From positions 1 through 25,997 of the IMG/VR virus record IMGVR_UViG_3300032287_003598: a stretch of DNA of 25,997 nt. The stretch is one strand, 5' to 3'. Positions 1 to 8,386 of the stretch are shown here, piece by piece. Each line of letters starts with the position of its first letter. Position 1 is the stretch's first letter. The translations under genes were made by a program, and so were the position numbers. The DNA comes from a virus. The notes beneath the pieces were generated by a model. It ran no database searches, was not told where the DNA came from, and was given only the letters and a program-made list of their open reading frames with translations.

Positions 1-1065
1 AACGTTATATACAATAGATCAGCATCAACACTTGCTTCTTTATCTGGTACTGGAGGTCCACTAGCAACAGTATCTCAGTTTCAATATATAAATGCTGATA
101 ATATTAATAGCACACAGGGATTATCAGTAACAGGCTCAATAACTGTATCTGGAAGTGTAATAAATAACTTAACAGCATCATATGCAATAAGTGCTTCTCA
201 AGCATTAAGTTCATCATTTGCCACAACAGCATCTTATGTAGCAGGAGCATCAAGTTTCCCATACACAGGAAGTGCCTTAATTACAGGTTCATTAGATGTA
301 ACTGGGTCATTAATAGCTACTCAAATTGGAGCTGGAGCTGCACCAAGTGGCTCAGTTAGATTAGATGTAAGAGCACAAGGTTCAGCATCAAGTGATACAG
401 CATTTAGAGTTAGAAATAATGCTAATACTAACAATATATTCTCAGTACTAGGAAATAATACATTATTTTTTACTGGATCTGCAACTATTACAGGTTCAAT
501 TAACGTAACACAAAACGTAACATCATCTAGAACATTTATTTCTTCCTCAAATGGAACAGTAAGTGGCTCAACATTAACCGTATACGGTTCCGGTTCAACC
601 CAACCAGTATTTACAGTACAAGGATCACAAGGTGAACTATTTTCTGTAACAGATAGTTTAAGCGGATCTTTATTTAGCGTAAATGATATTTCCGGTTTAC
701 CAATTTTAGAGGTATTTTCCGACAATACAACACTCATTGGAAACTATTTAGATCCAATGTTAATCACAACAGCAAAAATAACCCAAACAAATTCAGGTTC
801 TTTTGTATTGTATAGTTTACCTACCGCTTCATATGATACAGCATTCTTTGAATATTCAGTTAAATCAGGTTCAAATGCAAGAGCGGGTACAATCATGGCA
901 ATCCAAAGTGGAGCCTCAGTTAATTTTACAGAAGTAACCTCATCTCAGTTTGGAAGTACAAGTGCTATTTCGTTTACTGTGATAGTAACAGGTTCAAATA
1001 TGGCTTTAACTGGTTCTTCAACAACTGGTTCATGGACTATAAAAACAATTGTAAGAGGTTTATAA
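1..1065 (+). CDS. Partial fibre-like virion structural protein (5' end outside window)
   Basis: The reading frame is open from the first base and stops at 1063-1065, so 354 C-terminal residues are visible and the start lies upstream. The sequence is almost entirely Ser/Thr/Gly/Ala/Asn and rich in short beta-type repeats such as ITGSLDVTGS, ATITGSINVT and ASYAISASQA, which is typical of trimeric beta-helical fibre shafts in marine phages. There are no cysteines or enzymatic motifs. About the last 105 residues, after LITTAKITQTNSG, look like a compact beta-sandwich tip. The next gene starts one base after the stop, so the two are probably cotranscribed and translationally coupled. Its place beside three LamG-like genes suggests a tail fibre or adhesin component. 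The fibre role is inferred from composition and context; no specific family is claimed. Confidence 0.7.
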   Translation, partial: NVIYNRSASTLASLSGTGGPLATVSQFQYINADNINSTQGLSVTGSITVSGSVINNLTASYAISASQALSSSFATTASYVAGASSFPYTGSALITGSLDVTGSLIATQIGAGAAPSGSVRLDVRAQGSASSDTAFRVRNNANTNNIFSVLGNNTLFFTGSATITGSINVTQNVTSSRTFISSSNGTVSGSTLTVYGSGSTQPVFTVQGSQGELFSVTDSLSGSLFSVNDISGLPILEVFSDNTTLIGNYLDPMLITTAKITQTNSGSFVLYSLPTASYDTAFFEYSVKSGSNARAGTIMAIQSGASVNFTEVTSSQFGSTSAISFTVIVTGSNMALTGSSTTGSWTIKTIVRGL

Positions 1066-1066
1066 A

Positions 1067-1723
1067 ATGGCGTTTAATTATTCACCAAAAATAACTACAG
1101 ATGGGCTAGTGTTGTATTTAGATGCGGCAAATACTCGTTCATATGCTAGTGGCACCACATGGTCAGATTTAAGCCGAAACGGAAATAATGTAACATTAGT
1201 AAATTCTCCAACTTATACCTCAACTAGTTATTTTACCTTTAATGGAACAACCCAATATGCTACTGGTACCACAACAAATGTAGTACCTTCAACTACATAT
1301 TCTAAGCAAATTTGGTTTTATTTAAATGCAATAGCTGATAATAATTTAATAAGTAGTGACGTGGGTGGGCATTATATGTTTTTTGGCTCAACAAACAGAC
1401 TATATGCTGGAAATTATAATTGGGCTGGATTTCCATACAACCTACAATCAACAACAACATTTACTACAGGTATTTGGTATAATGCAGCTATTACTTTTAA
1501 CACAACTGATGGAATGATATTATATGTAAATGGAGTATTAAATGCTACTTATACAGCTGTTAAAACTGCACATAATGGAAATGGAGCAACAAATATAGCA
1601 TCTTACGGTACAGGTAATCTATTAAATGGCAGAATATCTTCAGCAATGATATATAATCGTACCATAACAGCAACAGAAGTCTTACAAAACTATAACGCAA
1701 CTAAAACAAGATTCGGACTATAA
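1067..1723 (+). CDS. LamG-like (concanavalin A-like) virion protein, copy 1
   Basis: This 218-residue protein opens with DGLVLYLDAANTRSY followed by TTWSDLSRNGNN, the usual N-terminal strand pattern of LamG_3/concanavalin-like lectin domains in Bacteroidota and their phages. The rest reads as alternating beta strands ending in the shared C-terminal motif EVLQNYNATKTRFGL. The domain class normally binds glycans, so a receptor-binding or decoration role is the natural inference. It starts one base after the fibre gene and its stop overlaps the next start (TAATG at 1721-1725). It is the first of three paralogues (also 1723-2451 and 2714-3379) that share N- and C-terminal flanks but diverge in the middle. 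Confidence 0.75.
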   Translation: MAFNYSPKITTDGLVLYLDAANTRSYASGTTWSDLSRNGNNVTLVNSPTYTSTSYFTFNGTTQYATGTTTNVVPSTTYSKQIWFYLNAIADNNLISSDVGGHYMFFGSTNRLYAGNYNWAGFPYNLQSTTTFTTGIWYNAAITFNTTDGMILYVNGVLNATYTAVKTAHNGNGATNIASYGTGNLLNGRISSAMIYNRTITATEVLQNYNATKTRFGL

Positions 1724-2451
1724 TGGCAGGAAGGATATCATATTACGGAAACATAGTTAAAGATGGTTTAGTATTAGATTTAGATGCTGCTAAACGAGAT
1801 TCATATCCTGGAACAGGAACAGCATGGAATGATATAAGTGGACAAGGTTATACAGGTACTTTAACAAATGGGCCTACATTTAATCCAGATAATGGCGGAA
1901 GTATTGTTTTTGATGGTGTAGATGATTACGTAGAGTTTGGTGATGTTTTAGATTTAGGTACAAATAGTTTAACTGTTAATCATTGGGTCAATTTATCTGT
2001 TGCAAATACTAGTCAAATTTTTATGAGTAAAGCTTTAGCTGGAGTCCAAAATTATAGATTTTCAACTGGTATTGGTTATCCTGTTGCAAATAGACTTTAT
2101 GCTTTTATGCAGGGAAATACCGGTATTGATATTTTTCCATATGGCTCGACAGTCCTTACAACAAATACGTGGTTTATGGCAACATATGTTTTCAATAGAA
2201 CATCATCGATACAAATCTATTATAATGGTGTTCAAGAAACATTAACTGGTACTGCAACTATATCCCAATGGGATGGACTTAATTTTCAGTCAATAAATCC
2301 ATTTAGAATTGGTACATATACTGCTGGGAATAATACTGGTATAACTTTCCCAATGAATGGTAGAATGGGGTTGACCCATATGTACTTTAGAGCTCTTTCC
2401 TCATCTGAAGTACTACAAAACTATAACGCAACCAAAGGAAGATATTTATAA
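1723..2451 (+). CDS. LamG-like (concanavalin A-like) virion protein, copy 2
   Basis: This 242-residue protein has a LamG-like fold signature: DGLVLDLDAAKRDSYPG, then WNDISGQGYTGTL, then GGSIVFDGVDDYVEF, which is the classic first half of such domains. It ends EVLQNYNATKGRYL, nearly the same as copy 1. The central region (about residues 70-200) differs from the other copies and includes Trp- and Phe-rich strands suited to ligand contact. The start codon overlaps the preceding stop by one base and the next gene begins two bases after its own stop, so the cluster is one transcription unit. A glycan-binding adhesin role on the fibre is inferred from the fold and the neighbours, not shown. Confidence 0.75.
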   Translation: MAGRISYYGNIVKDGLVLDLDAAKRDSYPGTGTAWNDISGQGYTGTLTNGPTFNPDNGGSIVFDGVDDYVEFGDVLDLGTNSLTVNHWVNLSVANTSQIFMSKALAGVQNYRFSTGIGYPVANRLYAFMQGNTGIDIFPYGSTVLTTNTWFMATYVFNRTSSIQIYYNGVQETLTGTATISQWDGLNFQSINPFRIGTYTAGNNTGITFPMNGRMGLTHMYFRALSSSEVLQNYNATKGRYL

Positions 2452-2453
2452 TT

Positions 2454-2717
2454 ATGGAAACACAAAACTACCCAAACAGAGAATTTATGATATTCAACAT
2501 GTCAGAATTATCACAAATTGATTTCACTCAAGTACATGAAACCTCAATTGACACTGTACGTAAATCAATAGATGAAACTAAAACATTTGTAAAATGGGAT
2601 GGTGAAACACCTTCAAGCATTGCGGCTTTAACAACGGCGGAAGGACCTTATACATACGAGGAAATATTAACTATATTAGCTGGTCCTGAATGGACAAGCA
2701 CTGAACCATTACCATGA
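2454..2717 (+). CDS. Small hypothetical protein between LamG paralogues
   Basis: This gene encodes 87 residues, mildly acidic, with no signal peptide, membrane segment or cysteine. The first part (METQNYPNREFMIFNMSELS) looks beta-rich; the middle, around SIDTVRKSIDETKTFVKWDG, looks like a helix leading into a strand; and a later stretch (TYEEILTILAGPEW) is a probable helix. I do not recognise the family. It begins two bases after copy 2 of the LamG genes and overlaps copy 3 by four bases (ATGA at 2714-2717), so its translation is coupled to both. Its constant position among adhesin genes would suit a small accessory or folding factor for them, but that is only a guess from position. Confidence 0.65.
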   Translation: METQNYPNREFMIFNMSELSQIDFTQVHETSIDTVRKSIDETKTFVKWDGETPSSIAALTTAEGPYTYEEILTILAGPEWTSTEPLP

Positions 2718-3379
2718 GTACAGTAGAAGGTGGTGGAAATGTTATAACAGACGGTTTAGTGTTGTATTTAGATGCAGCAAACACTCGTTCATATGTTAGT
2801 GGATCAACTACTTGGACAGATTTATCACGTAGTGGGAATACGGGAACATTAGTGAATGGACCTACGTTTAATGCTGCAAATGGTGGGAGTATAGTGTTTG
2901 ATGGTGTAGATGATTATGTAACTTTTTCAACAATAACAAATAATGTTTATACTATTGAGTTTTGGTATAAAATGGGTGGTAATGATGGAACATATGGTTA
3001 TTTTGCATCAAGTGGTGACAATGGTTTGGCTATTAGTGAAGGAGGAAGTGTTAATGGGTTAGTGTATGGTCAATTTTATTATTATAATGGAAATCTTAAT
3101 AATTTATCTATTATTCCATCAACGACAAACTGGAATCATATATGTGCATTAATTAACACTTCAACAAATAATATACAAATATATGGAAATGGAAATCAAT
3201 TAAGTACTACCACTGTTACTAGTATGTCAACTTCAATAATTAACGTCGGTAGGTATATAACCGCTAATCTTAACTTTTTAAAAGGAAATTTAGCATCATA
3301 TAAAATTTATAACCGTGCCCTATCATCAACAGAAATCTTACAAAATTTCAATGCAACAAGAGCACGTTTTGGGATATAA
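2714..3379 (+). CDS. LamG-like (concanavalin A-like) virion protein, copy 3
   Basis: This 221-residue paralogue of the two preceding adhesin genes begins DGLVLYLDAANTRSYVSG, almost identical to copy 1. It then shares GPTFNAANGGSIVFDGVDDYV with copy 2, so it looks like a chimera of both flanks. The C-terminal motif EILQNFNATRARFGI is again shared. The central part (about residues 75-190) is unlike the others and its DNA is visibly richer in G on this strand, suggesting separate origin or module exchange. It overlaps the upstream gene by four bases and is followed by a candidate late promoter. A glycan-binding role is inferred from the LamG-like fold. Confidence 0.75.
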   Translation: MSTVEGGGNVITDGLVLYLDAANTRSYVSGSTTWTDLSRSGNTGTLVNGPTFNAANGGSIVFDGVDDYVTFSTITNNVYTIEFWYKMGGNDGTYGYFASSGDNGLAISEGGSVNGLVYGQFYYYNGNLNNLSIIPSTTNWNHICALINTSTNNIQIYGNGNQLSTTTVTSMSTSIINVGRYITANLNFLKGNLASYKIYNRALSSTEILQNFNATRARFGI

Positions 3380-3382
3380 TCG

Positions 3383-3396
3383 TATTTATAACAAAA
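3383..3396 (+). promoter_or_regulatory. Candidate late promoter motif
   Basis: TATTTATAACAAAA lies 9 bases before the ATG at 3400. It is one of eight close matches to ATATTTATAAYAAAA placed immediately before structural genes in this window. The promoter role is inferred from recurrence and position. Confidence 0.5.
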
Positions 3397-3399
3397 ATA

Positions 3400-4131
3400 A
3401 TGGCTGATTTCTCTAAAGAAAAAAAATATGATTACAACTGGCAAAATTCCAAATTTAAAGATCTTTTATTTGTAGGAAGTAACATATCCAATTTAGTTAA
3501 TGATGTTGGGTATATTACTTCGGCCGGAAGTATTTTAAGTGCTTCATACGCACTTACAGCATCATATGTTAACCCATTACGCCAAAATGTATATATAACA
3601 GGTTCACTTAATGTAACTGATGGTGATATTAATATAGTAAGCGGCTCATCATTTACAAGGTGGGGTAATAAATTATTTAACTACGGACAATTCTTAGACA
3701 CAACAACTCAATCAGGATCTGCAAACACTGCTTATTCTATGAAATTTAACACAACCGATTTTGCATTAAATACAAGAATAGTAAGCCAAAGTAGAATAAC
3801 AGTAGACAACACAGGACTATATGACTTACAATTTTCAGCTCAATTAGGAAACACAGCAAATACCACAATTGATTTTGATATATGGTTTGCTTACACAGGC
3901 AGTAATATACCAAATTCAAATACCCAAGTAGAGTTAACTAAAGTATCAGGAGCAAATGGTAGATTAGTAGCAGCATGGAATTTTGCAACCCTAATCCAAG
4001 CAGGTGATTACATAGAAATAAAATGGAGTTGTAATGCAGCAACGGGACAAATACAATCAGCACAATCATCAAGTACCCCAACAAGACCAGCAATTCCTTC
4101 AGTTATTGCTACTTTAACCCAAATAGCATAA
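3400..4131 (+). CDS. Fibre/tip-like structural protein with C-terminal jelly-roll-like domain
   Basis: This 243-residue protein carries, around residues 38-78, the module SASYALTASYV followed by VYITGSLNVTDGDI. That module closely resembles the repeats of the partial fibre at the left edge and is frequent in marine phage structural proteins. From about residue 85 the sequence becomes a beta-rich domain with spaced aromatic strands (YSMKFNTTDF, YDLQFSAQLG, IDFDIWFAYTG, AGDYIEIKWSC), resembling the C1q/TNF-like jelly rolls found at phage fibre tips. It is the last gene of the fibre cluster and has its own promoter-like motif 9 bases upstream. A trimeric tip or collar protein is the best inference; the exact role is unknown. 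Confidence 0.65.
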   Translation: MADFSKEKKYDYNWQNSKFKDLLFVGSNISNLVNDVGYITSAGSILSASYALTASYVNPLRQNVYITGSLNVTDGDINIVSGSSFTRWGNKLFNYGQFLDTTTQSGSANTAYSMKFNTTDFALNTRIVSQSRITVDNTGLYDLQFSAQLGNTANTTIDFDIWFAYTGSNIPNSNTQVELTKVSGANGRLVAAWNFATLIQAGDYIEIKWSCNAATGQIQSAQSSSTPTRPAIPSVIATLTQIA

Positions 4132-4165
4132 TGTGTAAAACTTTTGTTAATTTTAAAATTTTTTA

Positions 4166-4180
4166 ATATTTATAAACAAA
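4166..4180 (+). promoter_or_regulatory. Candidate late promoter motif
   Basis: ATATTTATAAACAAA lies 15 bases after the motif core and before the ATG at 4190, in the 58-base gap after the fibre cluster. It matches the recurrent ATATTTATAAYAAAA element with one deviation. Confidence 0.5.
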
Positions 4181-4189
4181 TAAAATAAT

Positions 4190-4453
4190 ATGTCAATAGT
4201 TACAGAAAAAAAGTTTTTAACCGAAGAAGAGTTACAAACATTAAAAACAATCCAAAACCAAACCCAAACTTTAGTATTAGAGTTAGGTGAAATTGAAATG
4301 ATTAAAATCCAAATTGAAAACCGTTACAATAGCGCAAAACAATTTCTATCAGATCTTTCAAAACAAGAACAAGATTTCACCGAATCTATATTTGAAAAAT
4401 ATGGAAAATCTAGTGTCAACCCAGAAACTGGCGAGATTACTAAATTAGATTAA
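4190..4453 (+). CDS. Small coiled-coil protein preceding the sheath genes
   Basis: This gene encodes 87 residues, mostly helical with a heptad-like pattern from LTEEELQTLKTIQ through LVLELGEIEMIKIQIENRY to FLSDLSKQEQDFTESIFEKYG. It ends with a short ...NPETGEI segment. Short helical proteins with this ELG...Ie...KYG...GEI layout recur next to phage tail genes, but I know of no assigned function. There is no signal peptide or cysteine. It stands alone between two promoter-like motifs, directly upstream of the first sheath gene. A scaffold, chaperone or minor virion part would fit, but the sequence does not decide. Confidence 0.65.
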   Translation: MSIVTEKKFLTEEELQTLKTIQNQTQTLVLELGEIEMIKIQIENRYNSAKQFLSDLSKQEQDFTESIFEKYGKSSVNPETGEITKLD

Positions 4454-4458
4454 TCTAA
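4445..4458. repeat. Perfect 14-bp palindrome with adjoining direct repeat
   Basis: TTAGATTAATCTAA is a perfect palindrome containing the stop codon of the preceding gene. The 12-mer TAAATTAGATTA is also directly repeated at 4441-4452 and 4456-4467. Both lie immediately before the promoter-like motif of the first sheath gene. It could be an operator-like site or a chance product of AT-rich sequence. Confidence 0.35.
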
Positions 4459-4471
4459 ATTAGATTACACC

Positions 4472-4486
4472 ATATTTATAATAAAA
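4472..4486 (+). promoter_or_regulatory. Candidate late promoter motif (sheath 1)
   Basis: ATATTTATAATAAAA is a perfect match to the recurrent element, with its core ending 19 bases before the ATG at 4500. Expression of the abundant sheath protein from it is an inference. Confidence 0.55.
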
Positions 4487-4499
4487 TAATTTATATCAA

Positions 4500-6614
4500 A
4501 TGGCAGAAACAATTGTATCACCTGGTGTATTAGCTATAGAAAACGATCAATCATTCATTACAGAAGGCCCTATACAAGCAGGTGCTGCTCTTATTGGACC
4601 AACAGTTAAAGGTAAAGTAGGAATACCTGTATTGTGTACAACATATAGTGATTATTTAAATAAATTTGGTTCTACTTTTTTAAGTGGAAGCCAAACTTAT
4701 TCATACCTTACATCAATTTCAGCATATAATTACTTCAATAACGGAGGAAATACATTATTGGTAACAAGAGTAGTAAGTGGAAGTACAGTTACAGATTGGA
4801 CTCCTGCAACTTCATCAACTATTCCTTCATCTGTAGCAGCTACCTCAGCCTCAGCTACATTAAATTTAACATATGTTTCCGCTAGTGTTGCAGCGGTAGG
4901 TTCAAGTTCATTTGGAGTAAATGGAATTACATTCTATTTTACAGGTTCAACAGTAGCTAATACTTCAACAATTGTATATGTTAACACAGCTTCATTTGCT
5001 AGTTCAACCTTAGCAAGCTATGCTGTATCTTCATCTACTATATTTAATGTTAGTAAATCTGCGGCATCATATAGTGGCTCTTTACAGTATATTTCTTCAA
5101 GTGCCTCTTCACCAAATGTAACATTTACATACATTGGTTCAAATGGTTTAGTTGGAAATTCACAATATATTGTTTCTGGAAGTACTACAACATATTTTTC
5201 TGGAGGTACAAATTCTCAAGCATTTGTTTTAGAGACATTATCTGAAGGTGAAATGATGAACAGTTCAGGTTCTTTATATGCTAATGGAACTTTAGAAAAT
5301 GGAACAGCAGATAACTATAGATGGCAGATTGTTTCTCCAAATATAAATAACGGAACATTTACTTTAATAATCCGTCAAGGTAATGATTCAACTAATTCTC
5401 CTTCAATTTTAGAAACATGGTCTAATTTATCATTAGATCCATTTGCTTCAAATTATGTTGAAAAAGTAATTGGAAACCAATACGAATCTGTTCAGCAAGA
5501 TAATGGAGAATATTATGTTCAATTAAATGGTGAATATAGAAACCAATCTAGATATGTACGTGTTAAACAAGTAAATTTAACCACTCCAAATTATCTTGAT
5601 AATACTGGGGACCCAAAACCACAATATACAGGTTCTTTACCTACTTCCTCTTTAGGTGTATTTGGAAATGGAAAAGGAAAAAATATTCCAACTGGAGTAG
5701 CAGGTGCATATTACGAAAATATTTCAAATACAAATATTCAAGGTTTAAAAGCAAATGATTATGTAGAATCTATTGCTTTGCTTGCAAATAAAGACGCTTA
5801 CAAATATAATTTAATCACAGCACCTGGTTTAATTGCAGATGGAACAAATTACCCATTACATGTACCTGTTGTATCACAACTTTTAAGTGTAGTACAAAGT
5901 AGAGGAGATTCAATGACATTAATTGATTTAGTAGGATACGGCTCTAATATACTCCCAGTAACAACAAATGCTTTAACATATGATACTTCATATGCAGCTG
6001 CATATTGGCCTTGGGTTCAAACAGTTGATCCAGACTCAGCAAGACAAGTTTGGGTACCTGCTTCAACTATGATTCCGGGTGTATACATGCTTAACGATAG
6101 TGTATCAGAACCTTGGTTTGCTCCTGCTGGAGTTAACCGTGGAGTAATGGCTACTGTTATTAGAGCAGAACGTAATTTGACTCAAGGAAACAGAGATTTA
6201 CTTTACGAAAGCAATGTTAATTCAATTGCAACTTTCCCCAATTCAGGTGTAACAGTATTTGGACAAAAAACACTACAGAAAAAGAAAAGTGCGCTTGATC
6301 GTGTAAACGTAAGAAGATTACTTATTGAATTAAAAAATTATATTTCACAAGTAGCAGATACCTTAGTATTCGAACAAAATACAGTAACTACAAGAAATAA
6401 TTTCTTATCTCAAGTTAACCCATATTTAGCTTCTGTACAACAAAGACAAGGTTTAACAGCATTTAAAGTAGTAATGGATGAATCAAATAATACACCTACT
6501 ACAATAGATAATAATCAATTGATAGGTCAAATTTATTTACAACCTACTAGAACAGTTGAATTTATCATACTAGACTTTAATATCTTACCTACTGGTGCAA
6601 CATTCCCAGCTTAA
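4500..6614 (+). CDS. Contractile tail sheath protein, long paralogue
   Basis: This 704-residue protein belongs to the phage sheath family (T4 gp18-like). The N-terminus, SPGVLAIENDQSF followed by QAGAALIGPTVKG, and the C-terminal half, with ALTYDTSYAAAYWPWVQTVDP, WFAPAGVNRGVM, ALDRVNVRRLL and QLIGQIYLQPTRTVEFI, are typical sheath core segments. The C-terminal domain forms the conserved inner layer around the tube and supplies the strands that link neighbouring subunits. Residues 1-94 align without gaps to the next gene, then about 125 extra Ser/Thr-rich residues (roughly 95-241) are inserted before the shared FVLETLSEG segment. That insert is probably an additional surface domain. Two sheath paralogues in tandem imply a mixed sheath or a specialised second copy. 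Confidence 0.92.
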   Translation: MAETIVSPGVLAIENDQSFITEGPIQAGAALIGPTVKGKVGIPVLCTTYSDYLNKFGSTFLSGSQTYSYLTSISAYNYFNNGGNTLLVTRVVSGSTVTDWTPATSSTIPSSVAATSASATLNLTYVSASVAAVGSSSFGVNGITFYFTGSTVANTSTIVYVNTASFASSTLASYAVSSSTIFNVSKSAASYSGSLQYISSSASSPNVTFTYIGSNGLVGNSQYIVSGSTTTYFSGGTNSQAFVLETLSEGEMMNSSGSLYANGTLENGTADNYRWQIVSPNINNGTFTLIIRQGNDSTNSPSILETWSNLSLDPFASNYVEKVIGNQYESVQQDNGEYYVQLNGEYRNQSRYVRVKQVNLTTPNYLDNTGDPKPQYTGSLPTSSLGVFGNGKGKNIPTGVAGAYYENISNTNIQGLKANDYVESIALLANKDAYKYNLITAPGLIADGTNYPLHVPVVSQLLSVVQSRGDSMTLIDLVGYGSNILPVTTNALTYDTSYAAAYWPWVQTVDPDSARQVWVPASTMIPGVYMLNDSVSEPWFAPAGVNRGVMATVIRAERNLTQGNRDLLYESNVNSIATFPNSGVTVFGQKTLQKKKSALDRVNVRRLLIELKNYISQVADTLVFEQNTVTTRNNFLSQVNPYLASVQQRQGLTAFKVVMDESNNTPTTIDNNQLIGQIYLQPTRTVEFIILDFNILPTGATFPA

Positions 6615-6637
6615 CCTAGATTTTTAAAAGAAGATTA

Positions 6638-6652
6638 ATATTTATAATAAAA
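6638..6652 (+). promoter_or_regulatory. Candidate late promoter motif (sheath 2)
   Basis: ATATTTATAATAAAA is a perfect match to the recurrent element, with its core ending 12 bases before the ATG at 6659. Confidence 0.55.
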
Positions 6653-6658
6653 AATAAA

Positions 6659-8356
6659 ATGGCAAAATTTACAGTTTCCCCTGGAGTAGCAATTAGTGAA
6701 ATAGATAACACGTTTTTAACTGGTCAACCTGTACAAGCTGGTGCAGCTATTATAGGACCAACAGTTAAAGGACCCGTTGAAGCCCCAACATTAGTTACAT
6801 CATATTCAGATTTCAAATCAATATTTGGAGATACTTTTATTAGTGGTGGCAATTCATATTCATATTTAACTTCAATTGCTGCTTACAATTATTTTAACTA
6901 TGGAGGCACTTCATTATTAGTAGCCCGTGTTGTTACAGGATCTTACACCCCAGCATCAAGTACTACAGTTTCAAATTACTTAAATGTTGCATCTTCATCA
7001 TTTGCTTTAGAAACACTTTCTGAAGGTATTATCATGAACAACTCAGGTTCAGAAATATCAGGTGCTTTAGCTTCAGGTTCAGAAAATAATGTAAGATGGG
7101 AAATTACTAACTCAAATACAGGATCAGGCACATTTAACGTAATAGTTAGAAGAGGAGACGATAATAATATAAATAAAATTGTTCTTGAATCATTTAACGG
7201 AGTTAATTTAGACCCAAATTCCTCAAAGTTTATTAGTAAAGTAATTGGAGATCAAGCAATTAACTACAATTCAACAACAAACCAAATGGAAGTTTCTGGA
7301 AGTTATCCAAACAACTCCAGATATGTTCGTGTTAAAAGCATAAATTATTTAACACCAAATTATTTTGATGGAAACGGCCAACCAGTTTCAGCTTATACAG
7401 CATCAATCCCTGTAAACGGAAGTGGTTCATTTAGCGGTGCTACAGGAACATTAAATTCTGTAGTAAACTTATATGATGCTATTTCAACTAATACACAAGG
7501 TTTAACTGGAGGAAATTATAATAGTATGATTGCATTACTTGGAAATCAAGATGCATATCAATTTAATGTATTATTTACTCCTGGGTTATTAGATGATACT
7601 CATACTGCTCAAGTTACTAATATTATCACAAATACTATTTCAAGAGGTGATAATTTATATGTAATGGATTTAGTTGATTTTAACAGTACAGTTACAGACG
7701 CAACTACACAAGCCCAATCAAGAGATACTTCATATGCCGCAACATATTGGCCTTGGGTTCGTATTATTGACCCAGCAACAGGAAAACACGTATGGGTTCC
7801 AGCTTCAACCGTAATACCAGGTGTATATGCATTTAACGATAAAGTAGCTGCTCCATGGTTTGCCCCAGCAGGTATTAACAGAGGTGGATTGAATACAGTG
7901 TTACAAGCACAATATAAACTATCTCAAGCAAATAAAGATTCATTATACGATAATAACGTTAACCCATTAGCTACATTACCTAAACAAGGTGTAGTAGTAT
8001 TTGGACAGAAAACATTACAAAAAGAAGCATCTGCTTTAGATAGAGTAAATGTTAGACGTTTAATGATTGAATTAAAAGGATATATTAGACAAATTGCAGA
8101 TACAGTAGTATTCGAACAAAATACAAACGCTACTAGAAATGCATTTATTGCTAGAGTAACTCCATATTTACAAATTATTCAACAAAAACAAGGTTTGTAC
8201 GCATTTAAAGTAGTAATGGATGATTCAAATAACGGACCTGATGTAATAGACAGAAACCAGTTAATTGGACAAATTTATATCCAGCCTACACGCACAGCTG
8301 AATTTGTTTCTTTAGATTTTATTTTATTACCAACTGGAGCTCAATTCCCAGCATAA
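6659..8356 (+). CDS. Contractile tail sheath protein, short paralogue
   Basis: This 565-residue sheath-family protein (T4 gp18-like) is clearly paralogous to the preceding gene along its length. It shares SPGVAISEIDN, QAGAAIIGPTVKG, FNYGGTSLLVARVV, the WFAPAGINRGGL segment and the C-terminal QLIGQIYIQPTRTAEFVSLDF. It lacks the roughly 125-residue Ser/Thr-rich insert of the long copy and so resembles a minimal sheath protomer. It has its own promoter-like motif and is followed by the tail tube gene, the usual sheath-tube order of T4-like phages. Which copy forms the bulk of the sheath cannot be told from sequence. Its role is contraction, driving the tube through the host envelope. Confidence 0.92.
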   Translation: MAKFTVSPGVAISEIDNTFLTGQPVQAGAAIIGPTVKGPVEAPTLVTSYSDFKSIFGDTFISGGNSYSYLTSIAAYNYFNYGGTSLLVARVVTGSYTPASSTTVSNYLNVASSSFALETLSEGIIMNNSGSEISGALASGSENNVRWEITNSNTGSGTFNVIVRRGDDNNINKIVLESFNGVNLDPNSSKFISKVIGDQAINYNSTTNQMEVSGSYPNNSRYVRVKSINYLTPNYFDGNGQPVSAYTASIPVNGSGSFSGATGTLNSVVNLYDAISTNTQGLTGGNYNSMIALLGNQDAYQFNVLFTPGLLDDTHTAQVTNIITNTISRGDNLYVMDLVDFNSTVTDATTQAQSRDTSYAATYWPWVRIIDPATGKHVWVPASTVIPGVYAFNDKVAAPWFAPAGINRGGLNTVLQAQYKLSQANKDSLYDNNVNPLATLPKQGVVVFGQKTLQKEASALDRVNVRRLMIELKGYIRQIADTVVFEQNTNATRNAFIARVTPYLQIIQQKQGLYAFKVVMDDSNNGPDVIDRNQLIGQIYIQPTRTAEFVSLDFILLPTGAQFPA

Positions 8357-8371
8357 AAACTTAAAGACGGA

Positions 8372-8386
8372 ATATTTATAATAAAA
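8372..8386 (+). promoter_or_regulatory. Candidate late promoter motif (tail tube)
   Basis: ATATTTATAATAAAA is a perfect match to the recurrent element, with its core ending 27 bases before the ATG at 8408, the longest such gap seen here. Confidence 0.5.

Noticed and set aside
321-737. Minus-strand open frame of 138 codons
   Set aside because: It lies entirely inside the open frame of the partial fibre gene on the + strand; its Glu/Val/Leu pattern is the complement of the Ser/Thr/Asn-rich repeats and no gene runs leftward elsewhere.
1067-3379. Diversity-generating retroelement variable repeats among the LamG genes
   Set aside because: No reverse transcriptase or template repeat is present in the window, and differences are not limited to adenine positions.
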